DNA of 60,553 nt from Thioalkalivibrio sp. ALJ16 (lineage in GTDB: Bacteria > Pseudomonadota > Gammaproteobacteria > Ectothiorhodospirales > Ectothiorhodospiraceae). The position numbers and the translations under genes are program-made. The stretch lies in the NCBI RefSeq assembly GCF_000377345.1, contig NZ_KB898053.1, positions 1-60,553 on the forward strand. Direction: 5' to 3'. Shown here piece after piece: positions 8,226-17,641 of this stretch. Within the stretch, counting starts at the first letter, position 1. Each line of letters starts with the position of its first letter. The notes beneath the pieces were generated by a model. That model was not told the origin of the DNA and did no database searches. It saw nothing but the letters and a program-made list of their open reading frames with translations.

Positions 8226-8966
8226 ATGGATCGATTTCTGTACATCGCGATGTCCGGTGCGAAGGAGACGATGCACGCACAGGCCATCAACAACCACAAT
8301 CTGGCCAATGCCAATACCGACGGCTTCCGTCAGGCCCTGGCCACCGCGGATACGGTGCCAGTACGTGGCCCGGGCTATGCCTCGCGGGACTACACCCAGG
8401 TGGGCAACGAGGCGGTGGATTTCAGCAAGGGCAAGATGCAGAGCACCGGCCGCGACCTGGACATCGCCATCGAGGGCGAGGGGTTCATCGCGGTGCAGGG
8501 GCCGGAAGGGGAGGAGGGCTATACCCGGGCCGGCTCGCTGCATGTGGATGCCTTTGGCCTGTTGCGTACGGCGCAGGGGCACCAGGTCCTGGGCGATGGC
8601 GGGCCGATTGCGATCCCGCCGGCGGAGCAGATCGAGATCGGCACCGACGGGACGATCAGCGTGCGGCCGCTGGGTGTGGGCCCCGAGGCCCTGGCAGCCG
8701 TGGAACGGATCCGTCTGGTCAATCCCGATACGGACGACCTGCAGCGCGGTGATGACGGCCTGTTCCGGCTTGCCGATGGCGGCGAGGCCCCGGCGGATGC
8801 CGAGGTGCGGGTGGTCTCCGGGATGCTGGAGGGCAGCAACGTGAACACCATCGAGGCGCTGACACGGATGATCGAGCTGTCCCGCCACTTCGAGATGCAG
8901 GTGAAGATGATGGACAGCGCCAACACGCTGGAACAGAGCAGTAACCGCTTGCTGGGTCTCGGGTAA
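8226..8966 (+). CDS. flgF: Flagellar rod protein FlgF
   Basis: The 246-residue protein begins MDRFLYIAMSGAKETMHAQA, the characteristic FlgF opening, followed by NNHNLANANTDGFRQ. The C-terminal segment SNVNTIEALTRMIELSRHFEMQVKMM matches rod proteins. FlgF joins the proximal rod to FlgG. It starts 32 bases after flgE with an AGGAG site. Confidence 0.96.
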   Translation: MDRFLYIAMSGAKETMHAQAINNHNLANANTDGFRQALATADTVPVRGPGYASRDYTQVGNEAVDFSKGKMQSTGRDLDIAIEGEGFIAVQGPEGEEGYTRAGSLHVDAFGLLRTAQGHQVLGDGGPIAIPPAEQIEIGTDGTISVRPLGVGPEALAAVERIRLVNPDTDDLQRGDDGLFRLADGGEAPADAEVRVVSGMLEGSNVNTIEALTRMIELSRHFEMQVKMMDSANTLEQSSNRLLGLG

Positions 8967-9011
8967 TTCCCCGGGGCTCGGGCGGCACTTGAGAGCAAAC
9001 AGGAGAACACC

Positions 9012-9800
9012 ATGAACCAGGCACTGTGGATCGCCAAGACCGGCCTCGACGCGCAGCACACGCGCATGTCGACGGTCTCGAACAACCTGGCCAACGTGAA
9101 TACCACGGGCTTCAAGAAGGACCGGGCGGTATTCGAGGATCTGATCTATCAGACCGTGCGCCAGCCCGGCGCCCAGGCCACCCAGGATCAGCAGCTGCCG
9201 TCGGGCCTGCAGATCGGTACCGGCGTGCGCGCCGTCTCCACCGAGAAGATGTTCCAGCAGGGCAACCTGCAGCAGACGGACAACTCGCTGGATATTGCCA
9301 TCGAGGGTCGCGGGTTCTTCCAGATCCTGCTGCCCGACGGCAACGTCGGCTACACCCGCGACGGCAGCTTCCAGCTGAACTCGGACGGCCAGGTGGTGAT
9401 GTCCAACGGCTATCCGCTGCAGCCGGGTCTGTTCGTCCCGGAGGACACCCAGTCCCTCGCCATCGGCAAGGATGGCACGGTGACGGCGCAGATCCCGGGC
9501 CAGGCGGCGCCGGTGGAGCTGGGCAACATCCAGCTGGCGGACTTCGTGAACCCGGCGGGCCTGCAGGCGGTGGGCGAGAACCTGTTCCGCGAGACTGCGG
9601 CCTCGGGTGTCGCGCAGCAGTCGCTGCCGGGGCTGAATGGCACCGGCACCGTGGTGCAGGGCTCGCTGGAGACCTCGAACGTGAACATCGCCGAGGAGCT
9701 GGTGAACATGATCGAGACCCAGCGCGCCTACGAGGTCAACTCCAAGGCGATCTCCGCGGCCGACCAGTCGCTGCAGTTCGTCAACCAGACCATCGGGTGA
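9012..9800 (+). CDS. flgG: Flagellar distal rod protein FlgG
   Basis: The 262-residue product has the FlgG N-terminus (MNQALWIAKTGLDAQ, then VSNNLANVNTTGFKKDRAVFEDLIYQ) and the C-terminal ETSNVNIAEELVNMIETQRAYEVNSKAI. Its length matches the family value of 260-262 almost exactly. FlgG forms the distal rod through the P- and L-rings. It is 45 bases after flgF and only 4 bases before flgH. Confidence 0.98.
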   Translation: MNQALWIAKTGLDAQHTRMSTVSNNLANVNTTGFKKDRAVFEDLIYQTVRQPGAQATQDQQLPSGLQIGTGVRAVSTEKMFQQGNLQQTDNSLDIAIEGRGFFQILLPDGNVGYTRDGSFQLNSDGQVVMSNGYPLQPGLFVPEDTQSLAIGKDGTVTAQIPGQAAPVELGNIQLADFVNPAGLQAVGENLFRETAASGVAQQSLPGLNGTGTVVQGSLETSNVNIAEELVNMIETQRAYEVNSKAISAADQSLQFVNQTIG

Positions 9801-9804
9801 CGCG

Positions 9805-10503
9805 ATGAACCGCCCCGGACTCCTGCTCCGCCCCGCGCTCGCCGCTGCCGCGGCTCTGCTGCTGTCGGCCTGCGCGGCCACCCAGCCCACCCAGCCGGGC
9901 GACAACCCCGACTACCACCCGGTGATGCCGGCGCAGCCGGTCCCGCAGTCCCAGAACAACGGCGGCATCTACCAGGCGGCCCATTCGCAGGGCCTGTTCG
10001 AGGACTACAAGGCGCGCAACGTCGGCGACATCCTGACCGTGATCCTGGCCGAGAGCACTCAGGCGCAGAAGTCGGCTTCCACCTCCACCTCAAAGGATTC
10101 CGATCTGGAGCTGGGCAATCTCACCGCCTTCGGGCGCGATGCCACTTTCAACGGGCGCCCGATGTTCGGGGCCAGCAATTCCAGCTCGCGCAGTTTCGGG
10201 GGCTCCGGGGATTCCTCCCAGAGCAACCAGCTGGACGGCGAGATCACCGTGACCGTGGCCGAGGTGCTGCCGAACGGGAACCTGGTGATCCAGGGCGAGA
10301 AGTGGCTCGGCATCAACCAGGGCGAGGAGTACGTGCGCTTTCGCGGCATCGTGCGCCCGGTGGACGTGACCACCAACAACACCGTGCTCTCGACTCAGGT
10401 CGCGAACGCACGGGTGTACTACGGCGGTTCCGGCGTGCTGGCGGACAGCAACACCCCCGGCTGGATCACCCGCTTCTTCAACAGCCCGATCTGGCCGTTC
10501 TGA
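9805..10503 (+). CDS. flgH: Flagellar L-ring lipoprotein FlgH
   Basis: The 232-residue precursor has a lipoprotein signal peptide with lipobox LLSAC, and the L-ring motifs DYKARNVGDILTVILAEST and GNLVIQGEKWLGINQGEEYVRFRGIVRP. FlgH forms the outer-membrane L-ring, the bushing for the rod. It starts 4 bases after flgG and is 24 bases ahead of flgI, so translation is likely to be coupled. Confidence 0.97.
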   Translation: MNRPGLLLRPALAAAAALLLSACAATQPTQPGDNPDYHPVMPAQPVPQSQNNGGIYQAAHSQGLFEDYKARNVGDILTVILAESTQAQKSASTSTSKDSDLELGNLTAFGRDATFNGRPMFGASNSSSRSFGGSGDSSQSNQLDGEITVTVAEVLPNGNLVIQGEKWLGINQGEEYVRFRGIVRPVDVTTNNTVLSTQVANARVYYGGSGVLADSNTPGWITRFFNSPIWPF

Positions 10504-10527
10504 GCGCGCCCCGAGGCGAGGTATCCC

Positions 10528-11733
10528 ATGAATAACGCACGAAAGAAGCAAGACGGAAAGGCATCGACCCACGACGGGCGCTGGCTGTTGTGGCTCCTGC
10601 TGCCCGTCCTGCTCGTGGCCGGGTTCGGCAGTGCGGGGGTATCCGCGCAGACCGCCATCCAGCAGCAGGCCGCGCTGCAGGAGCGCAGCTACATGGAGCG
10701 GGTCAAGGACGTGGCCAGTGTCTCCGGGGTGCGCGATAACCAGCTGATCGGGTATGGCCTGGTGGTCGGGCTGGATGGAACCGGCGACCAGACCACCCAG
10801 ACGCCGTTCACGGTGCAGAGCCTGAACAACATGCTCGGACAGCTGGGACTGACCCCGGATGCGGGGAACCCGCAGCTGCGCAATGTCGCGGCGGTCATGG
10901 TGACGGCCGAACTGCCGCCCTTCGCCAAGGCCGGGCAGCGGATCGATGTCACCGTGTCCTCCATGGGCAACGCCACCAGCCTGCGGGGCGGCACGCTGCT
11001 GATGACGCCGCTGAAGGGGGCCGACGGCCAGACCTACAGCATCGCCCAGGGCAACCTCGTTGTGGGGGGCTTTGGTGCCGAAGGGACCGACGGCTCGCGG
11101 ATCACCGTGAACGTACCGAGCGTCGGACGCATCCCCAACGGCGCGACCGTGGAGCGCGAAGTCCCCACGGCATTCGCCCAGGGCGACCACGTGACCCTGA
11201 ACCTGAACCGCCCCGACTTCACTACGGCCAACCGCCTGGTGCAGACGGTCAACGACACCTTCGGGCAGGGCGTGGCGCATGCGCTGGACGGATCTTCGGT
11301 CCGGGTGCGCGCGCCGTCCAATCCGGATCACCGCGTCGGCTTTGTCGCCGAACTCGAAAACCTTCCGATCGAACGCGGGGCGCCGCCGGCGCGGGTCATC
11401 GTGAATTCGCGCACCGGTACCGTGGTGATCGGGTCCAGCGTGCAGGTCACCCCTGCGGCGGTGTCGCACGGCAGCCTAACGGTGACCATCAGCGAGGCCC
11501 CCCGGGTGGTGCAGCCCGCGCCCTTCGGCGAAGGCGAGACGATGGTCCAGCCGGATACCGATATCGCCATCGAGGAGGGTGACAACACCATGTTCCTGTT
11601 CGACCCGGGCACCTCCCTGGACGAGATTGTCCGCGCCGTGAACAACGTCGGTGCCGCCCCGGGTGACCTGGTGGCGATCCTCGAGGCCCTGCGCGAGGCG
11701 GGTGCCCTGCGGGCGGAGCTGGTGGTGATCTGA
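10528..11733 (+). CDS. flgI: Flagellar P-ring protein FlgI
   Basis: The 401-residue precursor has a signal peptide ([19 protein letters not shown]) after a charged N-terminus that is longer than usual. It then carries the P-ring sequence with [32 protein letters not shown] and the C-terminal [38 protein letters not shown]. The protein forms the periplasmic P-ring with help from FlgA. Its TGA overlaps the flgJ ATG (ATGA), indicating coupled translation. Confidence 0.97.
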   Translation: MNNARKKQDGKASTHDGRWLLWLLLPVLLVAGFGSAGVSAQTAIQQQAALQERSYMERVKDVASVSGVRDNQLIGYGLVVGLDGTGDQTTQTPFTVQSLNNMLGQLGLTPDAGNPQLRNVAAVMVTAELPPFAKAGQRIDVTVSSMGNATSLRGGTLLMTPLKGADGQTYSIAQGNLVVGGFGAEGTDGSRITVNVPSVGRIPNGATVEREVPTAFAQGDHVTLNLNRPDFTTANRLVQTVNDTFGQGVAHALDGSSVRVRAPSNPDHRVGFVAELENLPIERGAPPARVIVNSRTGTVVIGSSVQVTPAAVSHGSLTVTISEAPRVVQPAPFGEGETMVQPDTDIAIEEGDNTMFLFDPGTSLDEIVRAVNNVGAAPGDLVAILEALREAGALRAELVVI

Positions 11734-12773
11734 TGATCGGCCCGGCCATCGATACCCAGATGCAGGCGCGCGCGGCCATGGCCTCCGATCCTGCGGGACT
11801 GCAGGATCTCGCCCGCGGGGCGCGTTCGGGGGATCAAAAGGCCCTGGAGGCCGTGGCGCGCGAATTCGAGGCGATGCTGATCGGGCAGATGCTCAAGCAG
11901 ATGCGCGACGCTTCGCTGGGTGACGGCCTGTTCGACAACGAGCAGACCAATATGTACCTCGAAATGCAGGATCAGGAGGTCGCGCGGGTGATGAGCCAGG
12001 GCGAGGGGATCGGCCTGCGGGATGCTCTGATGCGCCAGCTTTCCGCGCAGCAGCCGGCCGATCCCGAGGCACTGAACGACCCCGACCGGCAGGCCGCACT
12101 CGAGCTTCCGCGGCGGCGTTCGGAGCTGGACACCCTGCGTGCTCTGCAGGGCGATGCCGAACCGCAGCTGCAGCCGGTCGGGCCGCAGCGACCCGAGCCC
12201 ATCACTGAACCGTCCAGTCGTTCGGGTGCGGTGCAGCAGGCCCCGATCGCCTGGCCGCCGCAGGGCCCTGCCGAGTTCGTGCGGACCCTGGAGCCCCTGG
12301 CGCGCGATGCCGCCGCGGAGCTTGGTGTCGAGCCGGGCATTCTGCTGGCGCAAAGTGCGCTGGAGACGGGCTGGGGGCGCCACGTGCCCTCGCGTGTCGA
12401 CGGCCAGCCGAGCTTCAATCTGTTCGGGATCAAGGCGGACAGTCGCTGGGACGGGGATCATGTCTCCGTGGGCACGCTGGAGTTTCGCGACGGCGTCGCG
12501 CAGCGTGAACAGGCACGTTTTCGTGCCTACGCCGATCCGTCCGAGTCGTTCGCCGACTACGTCGATTTCATTCGCAGCAACCCGCGCTACCACCGGGCGC
12601 TGCAGGCGGGCGACGACAGCCAGTACATCCGCGAGCTGCAGGCGGCGGGCTACGCGACGGACCCGGCCTATGCCGACAAGGTCCTGCGGGTGCGCGACCA
12701 GCTCGCCGCGCATCAGGGCAGTGGATCGACTCAAGTTGCGGCCGATGCGGCCGTTACCCGTAGCGAGGGGTAG
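11733..12773 (+). CDS. flgJ: Peptidoglycan hydrolase FlgJ (rod cap plus glucosaminidase)
   Basis: The 346-residue protein has two parts. Residues about 25-105 are the rod-binding domain (AREFEAMLIGQMLKQMRDASLG). Residues about 185-330 are the glucosaminidase domain, with LAQSALETGWGRHVP carrying the catalytic Glu and FNLFGIKADSRWDGD. The linker of about 80 residues is Pro/Glu-rich. Dual-domain FlgJ drills the cell wall for the rod and is the form found in gammaproteobacteria. The start overlaps the flgI stop. A possible sigma-28 promoter for flgK lies inside its last codons. Confidence 0.96.
   Translation: MIGPAIDTQMQARAAMASDPAGLQDLARGARSGDQKALEAVAREFEAMLIGQMLKQMRDASLGDGLFDNEQTNMYLEMQDQEVARVMSQGEGIGLRDALMRQLSAQQPADPEALNDPDRQAALELPRRRSELDTLRALQGDAEPQLQPVGPQRPEPITEPSSRSGAVQQAPIAWPPQGPAEFVRTLEPLARDAAAELGVEPGILLAQSALETGWGRHVPSRVDGQPSFNLFGIKADSRWDGDHVSVGTLEFRDGVAQREQARFRAYADPSESFADYVDFIRSNPRYHRALQAGDDSQYIRELQAAGYATDPAYADKVLRVRDQLAAHQGSGSTQVAADAAVTRSEG
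12731..12757 (+). promoter_or_regulatory. Possible sigma-28 promoter of flgKL inside the flgJ end
   Basis: TCAAGTTG (12731-12738), an 11-base spacer and GCCGTTAC (12750-12757) match the FliA consensus TAAAGTTT-N11-GCCGATAA at 6/8 and 6/8 with exact spacing. It ends 78 bases before the flgK ATG. Late expression of flgK and flgL from a FliA promoter would agree with the enteric hierarchy. The match is weaker than the one before flgM. Confidence 0.4.
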
Positions 12774-12835
12774 GGCATGAACCAGACGCGGCACAAACGA
12801 ATTCCTGAAAAGGCCTGCCACCGGGAGGTTTGCGC

Positions 12836-14722
12836 ATGAGTGCGTCCGGGATCGGCACCTCCGCGCTGCTGGCGTTTCAGCGCGCGATCGGCACTACCAG
12901 CAACAACATCGCGAACTCCGCGACCGAAGGCTACAGTCGCCAGCGCACCGAGCTGTCCAATCTGACACCGCAGTTCCTCGGAGGCAGCTTCCAGGGGCAG
13001 GGCGTGCAGGTGGACACGATTCGCCGCATCTCCGACGACTTCGTGAACACGCAGTTGCGGAACTCGATCTCGGACCAGTCGAACGCGGAGCTGCGGGCCT
13101 CACTGGCCGGCCGCATCGACGATCTGCTGGGCAGCTCCAGCTCCGGCCTTACCCCGGTGCTGCAGGACTTCTTCGATGCCGGCCAGGACCTGGCGAACGA
13201 TCCCACCTCCAGCGCCGCACGCACCGTGTTCCTGACCGAGGCCGAATCCCTGGCCGAGCGCTTCAGTTCCATCGACAAGCGGATCGAGGAGCAGCGCGAC
13301 ATCATCAACGGCCAGATTCGCACCAACGTCGAGGAGATCAACTCGCTGACCAGCGCGATCGCGGGGCTCAATCGCGAAATCGTCGCGAAATCCACACAGG
13401 GGGCCCCGAACGACCTCCTGGACCAGCGCGACCGCGTGCTCAACCAGCTGGCCGAGAAGGTCAATGTGCGCATCACCGAACAGGATGATGGTGCGGTCAA
13501 CGTGTTTGTGGGTAACGGCCAGTCGCTGGTGCTGGGTGGCAACAATCGCGAACTGGTGGCGCAGTCGCTGACCGGGGATCCGCGCGCCCCGGATATCGGG
13601 CTGGCCACGAGTGGGAACCCGGTGAACATCTCCCGCTTCATCCAGGGTGGCGAACTGGGCGCGCTGCTGGAGACACGAACGGGGATCATCGACGAGGCCC
13701 AGAACACGCTCGGCCGGCTCGCCATCAGTATCGGCGCGGAGTTCAATCAGCAGAACAACCTGGGCCTGGACCAGAACGACGCGCTGGGTGCGGACATCTT
13801 CGATATCGGTGCGCCGGCGGTGCGTGCATTCCCGGGCAATTCCCTCAGTGCCAACCCCGCGGTCAGCTTCGGCGATACCCGTGACCTGACCACGTCGGAT
13901 TACCGCCTGAGCTTCGACGGTACCGATTATCAGCTGACGCGACTGTCGGATGGCGAGACGACGACCCTGACCGTCGATGGCGATGGCATCGCGGAACCGG
14001 TCGACGGCCTGATCATCGATGTGGACGGGCTGGCCGGGGCCGTGGATGGCGATCAGTGGCTGATCCAGCCGACCCGTAATGGCGCGCGCGATCTCTCGGT
14101 GGAGATGACCGATCCTGCCGGTATCGCGGCGGCCGCGGCCGTCCGCGCCGATCGGGGTGAGGACAACACGGGTACCGCATCGATTGCATCGGTACGGGCG
14201 GTCGATGCCGATGCTCCTGATTTGCTCGCCGATGCGGTGGTGACCTTCGATGGCGCGACGCAGGAATTCCAGGTCGGCGGGGAATCGTTCGCGCTGGGCG
14301 CGGACGGGGTGACCACGGTCAGTTTCAACGGCTGGGAGATGGAGATCCGCGGCACGCCCGCGGGTGGCGATACCTTCGAGGTGAGCAGCAATGAGGGCTT
14401 CCCGGGGGATAACCGCAACATGCTGGCCATGAACGACCTTGCGGACGAGCGTCTGGTGGGGGGGGATCGAACCTTCGGCGACGGCTACAACAGCCTGCTG
14501 GCGCAGGTCGGTACGCGGACGCGGCAGGCCCAGGTCGCGCAGCAGTCCGCCGATGCCCAACTGGAACAGGCTCGGGCCCAGCGCGAGGCGGTATCCGGCG
14601 TCAACCTGGACGAAGAGGCGGCGGATCTGATCCGTTACCAGCAGGCCTACCAGGCCGCGGCCCAGGTCATCTCGGTCAGCAATTCGCTGTTCGATTCACT
14701 GCTCGGCGCCTTCCGCCGCTAG
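12836..14722 (+). CDS. flgK: Hook-filament junction protein FlgK
   Basis: I take the ATG at 12836 (MSASGIGTSALLAF), 628 residues; a TTG two codons earlier is less likely because GGGAGG lies correctly for the ATG. The N-terminus AIGTTSNNIANSATEGYSRQR and the C-terminus EEAADLIRYQQAYQAAAQVI are the paired coiled-coil ends of hook-associated protein 1. The middle about 200 residues are acidic and variable. FlgK joins hook to filament with FlgL and uses FlgN as its chaperone. Confidence 0.97.
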   Translation: MSASGIGTSALLAFQRAIGTTSNNIANSATEGYSRQRTELSNLTPQFLGGSFQGQGVQVDTIRRISDDFVNTQLRNSISDQSNAELRASLAGRIDDLLGSSSSGLTPVLQDFFDAGQDLANDPTSSAARTVFLTEAESLAERFSSIDKRIEEQRDIINGQIRTNVEEINSLTSAIAGLNREIVAKSTQGAPNDLLDQRDRVLNQLAEKVNVRITEQDDGAVNVFVGNGQSLVLGGNNRELVAQSLTGDPRAPDIGLATSGNPVNISRFIQGGELGALLETRTGIIDEAQNTLGRLAISIGAEFNQQNNLGLDQNDALGADIFDIGAPAVRAFPGNSLSANPAVSFGDTRDLTTSDYRLSFDGTDYQLTRLSDGETTTLTVDGDGIAEPVDGLIIDVDGLAGAVDGDQWLIQPTRNGARDLSVEMTDPAGIAAAAAVRADRGEDNTGTASIASVRAVDADAPDLLADAVVTFDGATQEFQVGGESFALGADGVTTVSFNGWEMEIRGTPAGGDTFEVSSNEGFPGDNRNMLAMNDLADERLVGGDRTFGDGYNSLLAQVGTRTRQAQVAQQSADAQLEQARAQREAVSGVNLDEEAADLIRYQQAYQAAAQVISVSNSLFDSLLGAFRR

Positions 14723-14737
14723 CCCGGAGACACGGCC

Positions 14738-15958
14738 ATGCGCATCTCGACCACCCAGATCTTCCAGACCGGAATCGACCAGATTCAGCGCGGCCAGATG
14801 GATCTCAACCGGACCTCGCTGCAGATGGGTCGCGGCGAGCGCATCCTGTCGCCCTCGGATGACCCCAGCGGGGCCACCCAGGTCAACCAGTTCGAGCGGA
14901 TCATCCAGGCCACCAAGCAGTACCAGCGCAATATCGACAATACCCAGCCGCGTCTGCAGCAGGAGGAGTCGGCCCTGCAAGGCGGGACGGATCTGCTGCA
15001 GCGGGCGCGCGAACTGGTCGTGGCCGGCAACAACGACAGCCAGACCAACGAGACCCGGCGCTATATCGCCGGCGAGCTGCGCCAGCTGCGCGACGGACTG
15101 TTCGATATTGCCAATACCAAGGATCCGAACGGCGAATACCTGTTCGCCGGCACCCGTTCCCTGCAGCAGCCCTTCCAGCAGGATGGCGCGGGTTCGGTGC
15201 GCTACGAGGGGGCCTCCGGGACGGGCAGTGTGCGCGAGGTGGCCATCTCGGCCAATCGCAAGCTGCCGGTGGGTGATACCGGGGCCCGGGTGTTCATGGA
15301 TATCCCGGAGAACGATGGCCGCGTCGGGGCCGAGGTGACCAACCGTGCGCCGGGCAGCCGTCTGGTGATCGAGCAGACCGGGGTCAACGACTCGGCGGCG
15401 CTGACCGACCAGACCTATACCATCTCCTTCGAGGACCTGGGCGGCGGCGAGCTCGGCTATGTGATCGAGGACGAAGGGGGTGCCACGGTCGCCTCGGGAC
15501 CCTACGTACCGGGTGAGGCGATCACCTTCGACGGGCGTGCGATCACGCTCAGTGGCACGCCCGAGATCGGCGACGAGGTACAGTCGCGCCCGGCGCAGAA
15601 CAAGAGTGTGTTCGAGACGCTGGATGCGATCATCGCAGCCCTGGAAGAGGGCGGTGCGACCGGTTCAAGCCGGGCCAACCTGGCCACGGCCAGCAATACC
15701 GCCTTCGCCGATCTGGATGCCGTGCTGGGCAACTTCAACGACATCCGTGCCGAGGTCGGCGCGCGCCTGAAGGCCTTCGACCAGCAGAAGGATGTGAACG
15801 AGGACCGCCTGGTGGATCTGAACAGCGCCGTGTCCGAGATCCGTGATCTCGACTATGCCGAGGCGATCAGCCGCTTCAATCAGCAGCAGGTGGCCCTGCA
15901 GGCCGCCCAGCAGACCTATACCCAGGTCAACCGCCTGTCCCTGTTCGACTTCCTCTGA
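14738..15958 (+). CDS. flgL: Hook-filament junction protein FlgL
   Basis: The 406-residue protein has the flagellin-like N-terminal helix (MRISTTQIFQTGIDQIQ, with LSPSDDPSGATQVNQFERII) and the C-terminal LDYAEAISRFNQQQVALQAAQQTYTQVNRLSLFDFL. FlgL is hook-associated protein 3, next to FlgK in the junction. It starts 15 bases after flgK and closes the operon. The fliC/fliD genes expected next in some relatives are not here; an unrelated membrane protein follows. Confidence 0.97.
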   Translation: MRISTTQIFQTGIDQIQRGQMDLNRTSLQMGRGERILSPSDDPSGATQVNQFERIIQATKQYQRNIDNTQPRLQQEESALQGGTDLLQRARELVVAGNNDSQTNETRRYIAGELRQLRDGLFDIANTKDPNGEYLFAGTRSLQQPFQQDGAGSVRYEGASGTGSVREVAISANRKLPVGDTGARVFMDIPENDGRVGAEVTNRAPGSRLVIEQTGVNDSAALTDQTYTISFEDLGGGELGYVIEDEGGATVASGPYVPGEAITFDGRAITLSGTPEIGDEVQSRPAQNKSVFETLDAIIAALEEGGATGSSRANLATASNTAFADLDAVLGNFNDIRAEVGARLKAFDQQKDVNEDRLVDLNSAVSEIRDLDYAEAISRFNQQQVALQAAQQTYTQVNRLSLFDFL

Positions 15959-16033
15959 GCCGGGTCCGGCTGGGCGCTCACGGGTACGGCCTTTGTGCGA
16001 CCATGACGCCTTTGTGATCTGCGAGAGTCCGGC

Positions 16034-16723
16034 ATGGCAAAGAACAACGAACCCTCCGCGCCCATCCAGTACCGTTCCACCGGGCGTCCCCCGCGGTACC
16101 TGATTGTCCTGCTGATCCTGGCGGCGTTATGGGCCGGGTTTTGGGGCGTGGTGCACCTGCAGTCGGGTGAGCCCGAGGCGGTCACGCTGGATGTGCAGGA
16201 GCAGGCCGAGCTGGAGGCCAAGCTGCGGGCGCTGGGCCCGCGCGACGCGGCCCCGCGCCCGGATGCCGATGCAATCGATCCGATCATTGATCTCGATGCC
16301 GAGGCCGAGCCGCTGGTCCCCGAGCTGTACGAGGAGCGCGCCGAGGCGCGCATGGTGCGGTTCAGCGAACGCGAGCTGAATGCCCTGATCGCGCAGGACC
16401 CGGACCTCGCCGGGCGGGTGGCGATCCGCCTGACCCCGGGGCAGGTCAGTACCCGGGTTCGCATCGACGTGCCCGCGGACATCCCGCTGCTGGGCGGGCG
16501 CGTGCTGAATGTACGTTCCGGCGTGCGCTTCGAGACCGAAGACGATCGGGTACATGCGCGTCTGGTGGGCGTCAGCGTCGCCGGGATCCCCCTGCCGGAT
16601 GCCTGGCTGGGCGGGCTGAAGGACGAGGACCTGCTGGCGCTGGAGCCCTTTCAGCAGCTGCGGGCCGGCATCGAGTCGATCGAGGTCCGCGACGGCGAAC
16701 TGGCGCTGCAGCTCGCACGCTGA
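16034..16723 (+). CDS. Membrane-anchored protein of unknown function
   Basis: The 229-residue product has one N-terminal transmembrane helix (about residues 22-42, YLIVLLILAALWAGFWGVV), then an acidic linker with coiled-coil tendency. A C-terminal domain (about 105-229) is rich in alternating hydrophobic residues: VRFSERELNALIAQDPDLA, then TPGQVSTRVRIDVPADIPLLGG. The latter resembles small lipid-binding-type periplasmic folds, but I do not recognise the family. It follows flgL by 75 bases on the same strand and converges with the SIMPL gene. A flagellar role cannot be inferred from position alone. Confidence 0.75.
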   Translation: MAKNNEPSAPIQYRSTGRPPRYLIVLLILAALWAGFWGVVHLQSGEPEAVTLDVQEQAELEAKLRALGPRDAAPRPDADAIDPIIDLDAEAEPLVPELYEERAEARMVRFSERELNALIAQDPDLAGRVAIRLTPGQVSTRVRIDVPADIPLLGGRVLNVRSGVRFETEDDRVHARLVGVSVAGIPLPDAWLGGLKDEDLLALEPFQQLRAGIESIEVRDGELALQLAR

Positions 16724-16799
16724 ACGCTGTGCCCGGGTGTGTGTGTTGCGGCCGCTCGGGGCTGACCTGGCCGCGACGCGTGCATTGACCCGTCTGGCC

Positions 16800-17549
16800 C
16801 TACTCTGAATCGACCCGCAGGGTCTCGGCGCCGAGTGCGCGCAGGCGACCGCGCAGGCTGAGGCTCAGGGTGGAGTGTCCGGCCTCCAGCGCGGGCTGGC
16901 TTGCGGACTCGTCCATTGCGCGCATGGCCATGATGGGCTGCGGTCCGCTGTAGCGGTCATCCGGAAGCTCTACTTCCAGCGTCTGCAGATGCGTGGCACC
17001 CAGGGAGTGCGCGAGCACGCGTGCCTGATCCTTCAGGTCCGCCATGGCCTCCTCGATCATGGCGGCGCGGTGTTCCCGGCGCGCCTCGGTACTAAGGGAA
17101 AAACGGATCTGGCTGACGGTCAGGTCCTGTTGCTGCAGGGTGCCAACAAGTTCGCCGAGGCGGTCGAAGTCGCCACTGGTCAGCTCGAGGCTCTGTTGTA
17201 CCTGCCATGCGCTGATACGGCTGCGGTCATCGCTGGCGTGGATCGCGCGTGTGGAGTACCCGATGGTGCGCGCCTCGATGGTCTCCAGCTTGGTGACGCG
17301 TTCCAGCGCGGCCTCCATGCTGCGGTTGACGCTTGCGGCCGCCGCCGCGGCCTCCGGGGCACGGGCTTCAGTCTGCATCAGCACGGTCATGCGGTCGTTG
17401 TCGACCTGGCGTTCGCTGTTGCCGGTCAGGGTCAGGGTGGTGCTGCCGTCGCTTGCCATCGCAGCTGCGGGTAGCACCAGGAACAGGAACCCCAGTACTG
17501 CAATCCAGCGGGAGCGGGCGGGGGTGGAGGACAGGGTCTGGCGGCGCAT
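16800..17549 (-). CDS. SIMPL-domain periplasmic protein (DUF541)
   Basis: The 249-residue precursor has a signal peptide (IAVLGFLFLVLPAAAMAS) and then the SIMPL/DUF541 fold: LTLTGNSERQVDNDRMTVLMQTEARAPEAAAAA, the internal WQVQQSLELTSGDFDRLGELVGTLQ, and ALKDQARVLAHSLG-like LKDQARVLAHSLGA. Members such as YggE and BP26 are periplasmic or outer-membrane proteins linked to oxidative stress, with no known enzymatic reaction. It stands alone, 76 bases from the convergent upstream neighbour and 92 bases from the egtB stop. Confidence 0.9.
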   Translation of the reverse strand: MRRQTLSSTPARSRWIAVLGFLFLVLPAAAMASDGSTTLTLTGNSERQVDNDRMTVLMQTEARAPEAAAAAASVNRSMEAALERVTKLETIEARTIGYSTRAIHASDDRSRISAWQVQQSLELTSGDFDRLGELVGTLQQQDLTVSQIRFSLSTEARREHRAAMIEEAMADLKDQARVLAHSLGATHLQTLEVELPDDRYSGPQPIMAMRAMDESASQPALEAGHSTLSLSLRGRLRALGAETLRVDSE

Positions 17550-17641
17550 GATCGAAAATCTCCAGGGGTCGGGTGACAGGCCTTGGCGGTGTTGTGGTCG
17601 AGGTCTGCGGACCGTTGCATCAACAAGAATATAGTGGCCCG

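Noticed and set aside
8190-9905. 571-codon minus-strand frame opposite flgF and flgG
   Set aside because: Antisense shadow of two clear rod genes in high-GC DNA; no ribosome site and His/Arg/Leu-rich low-information sequence.
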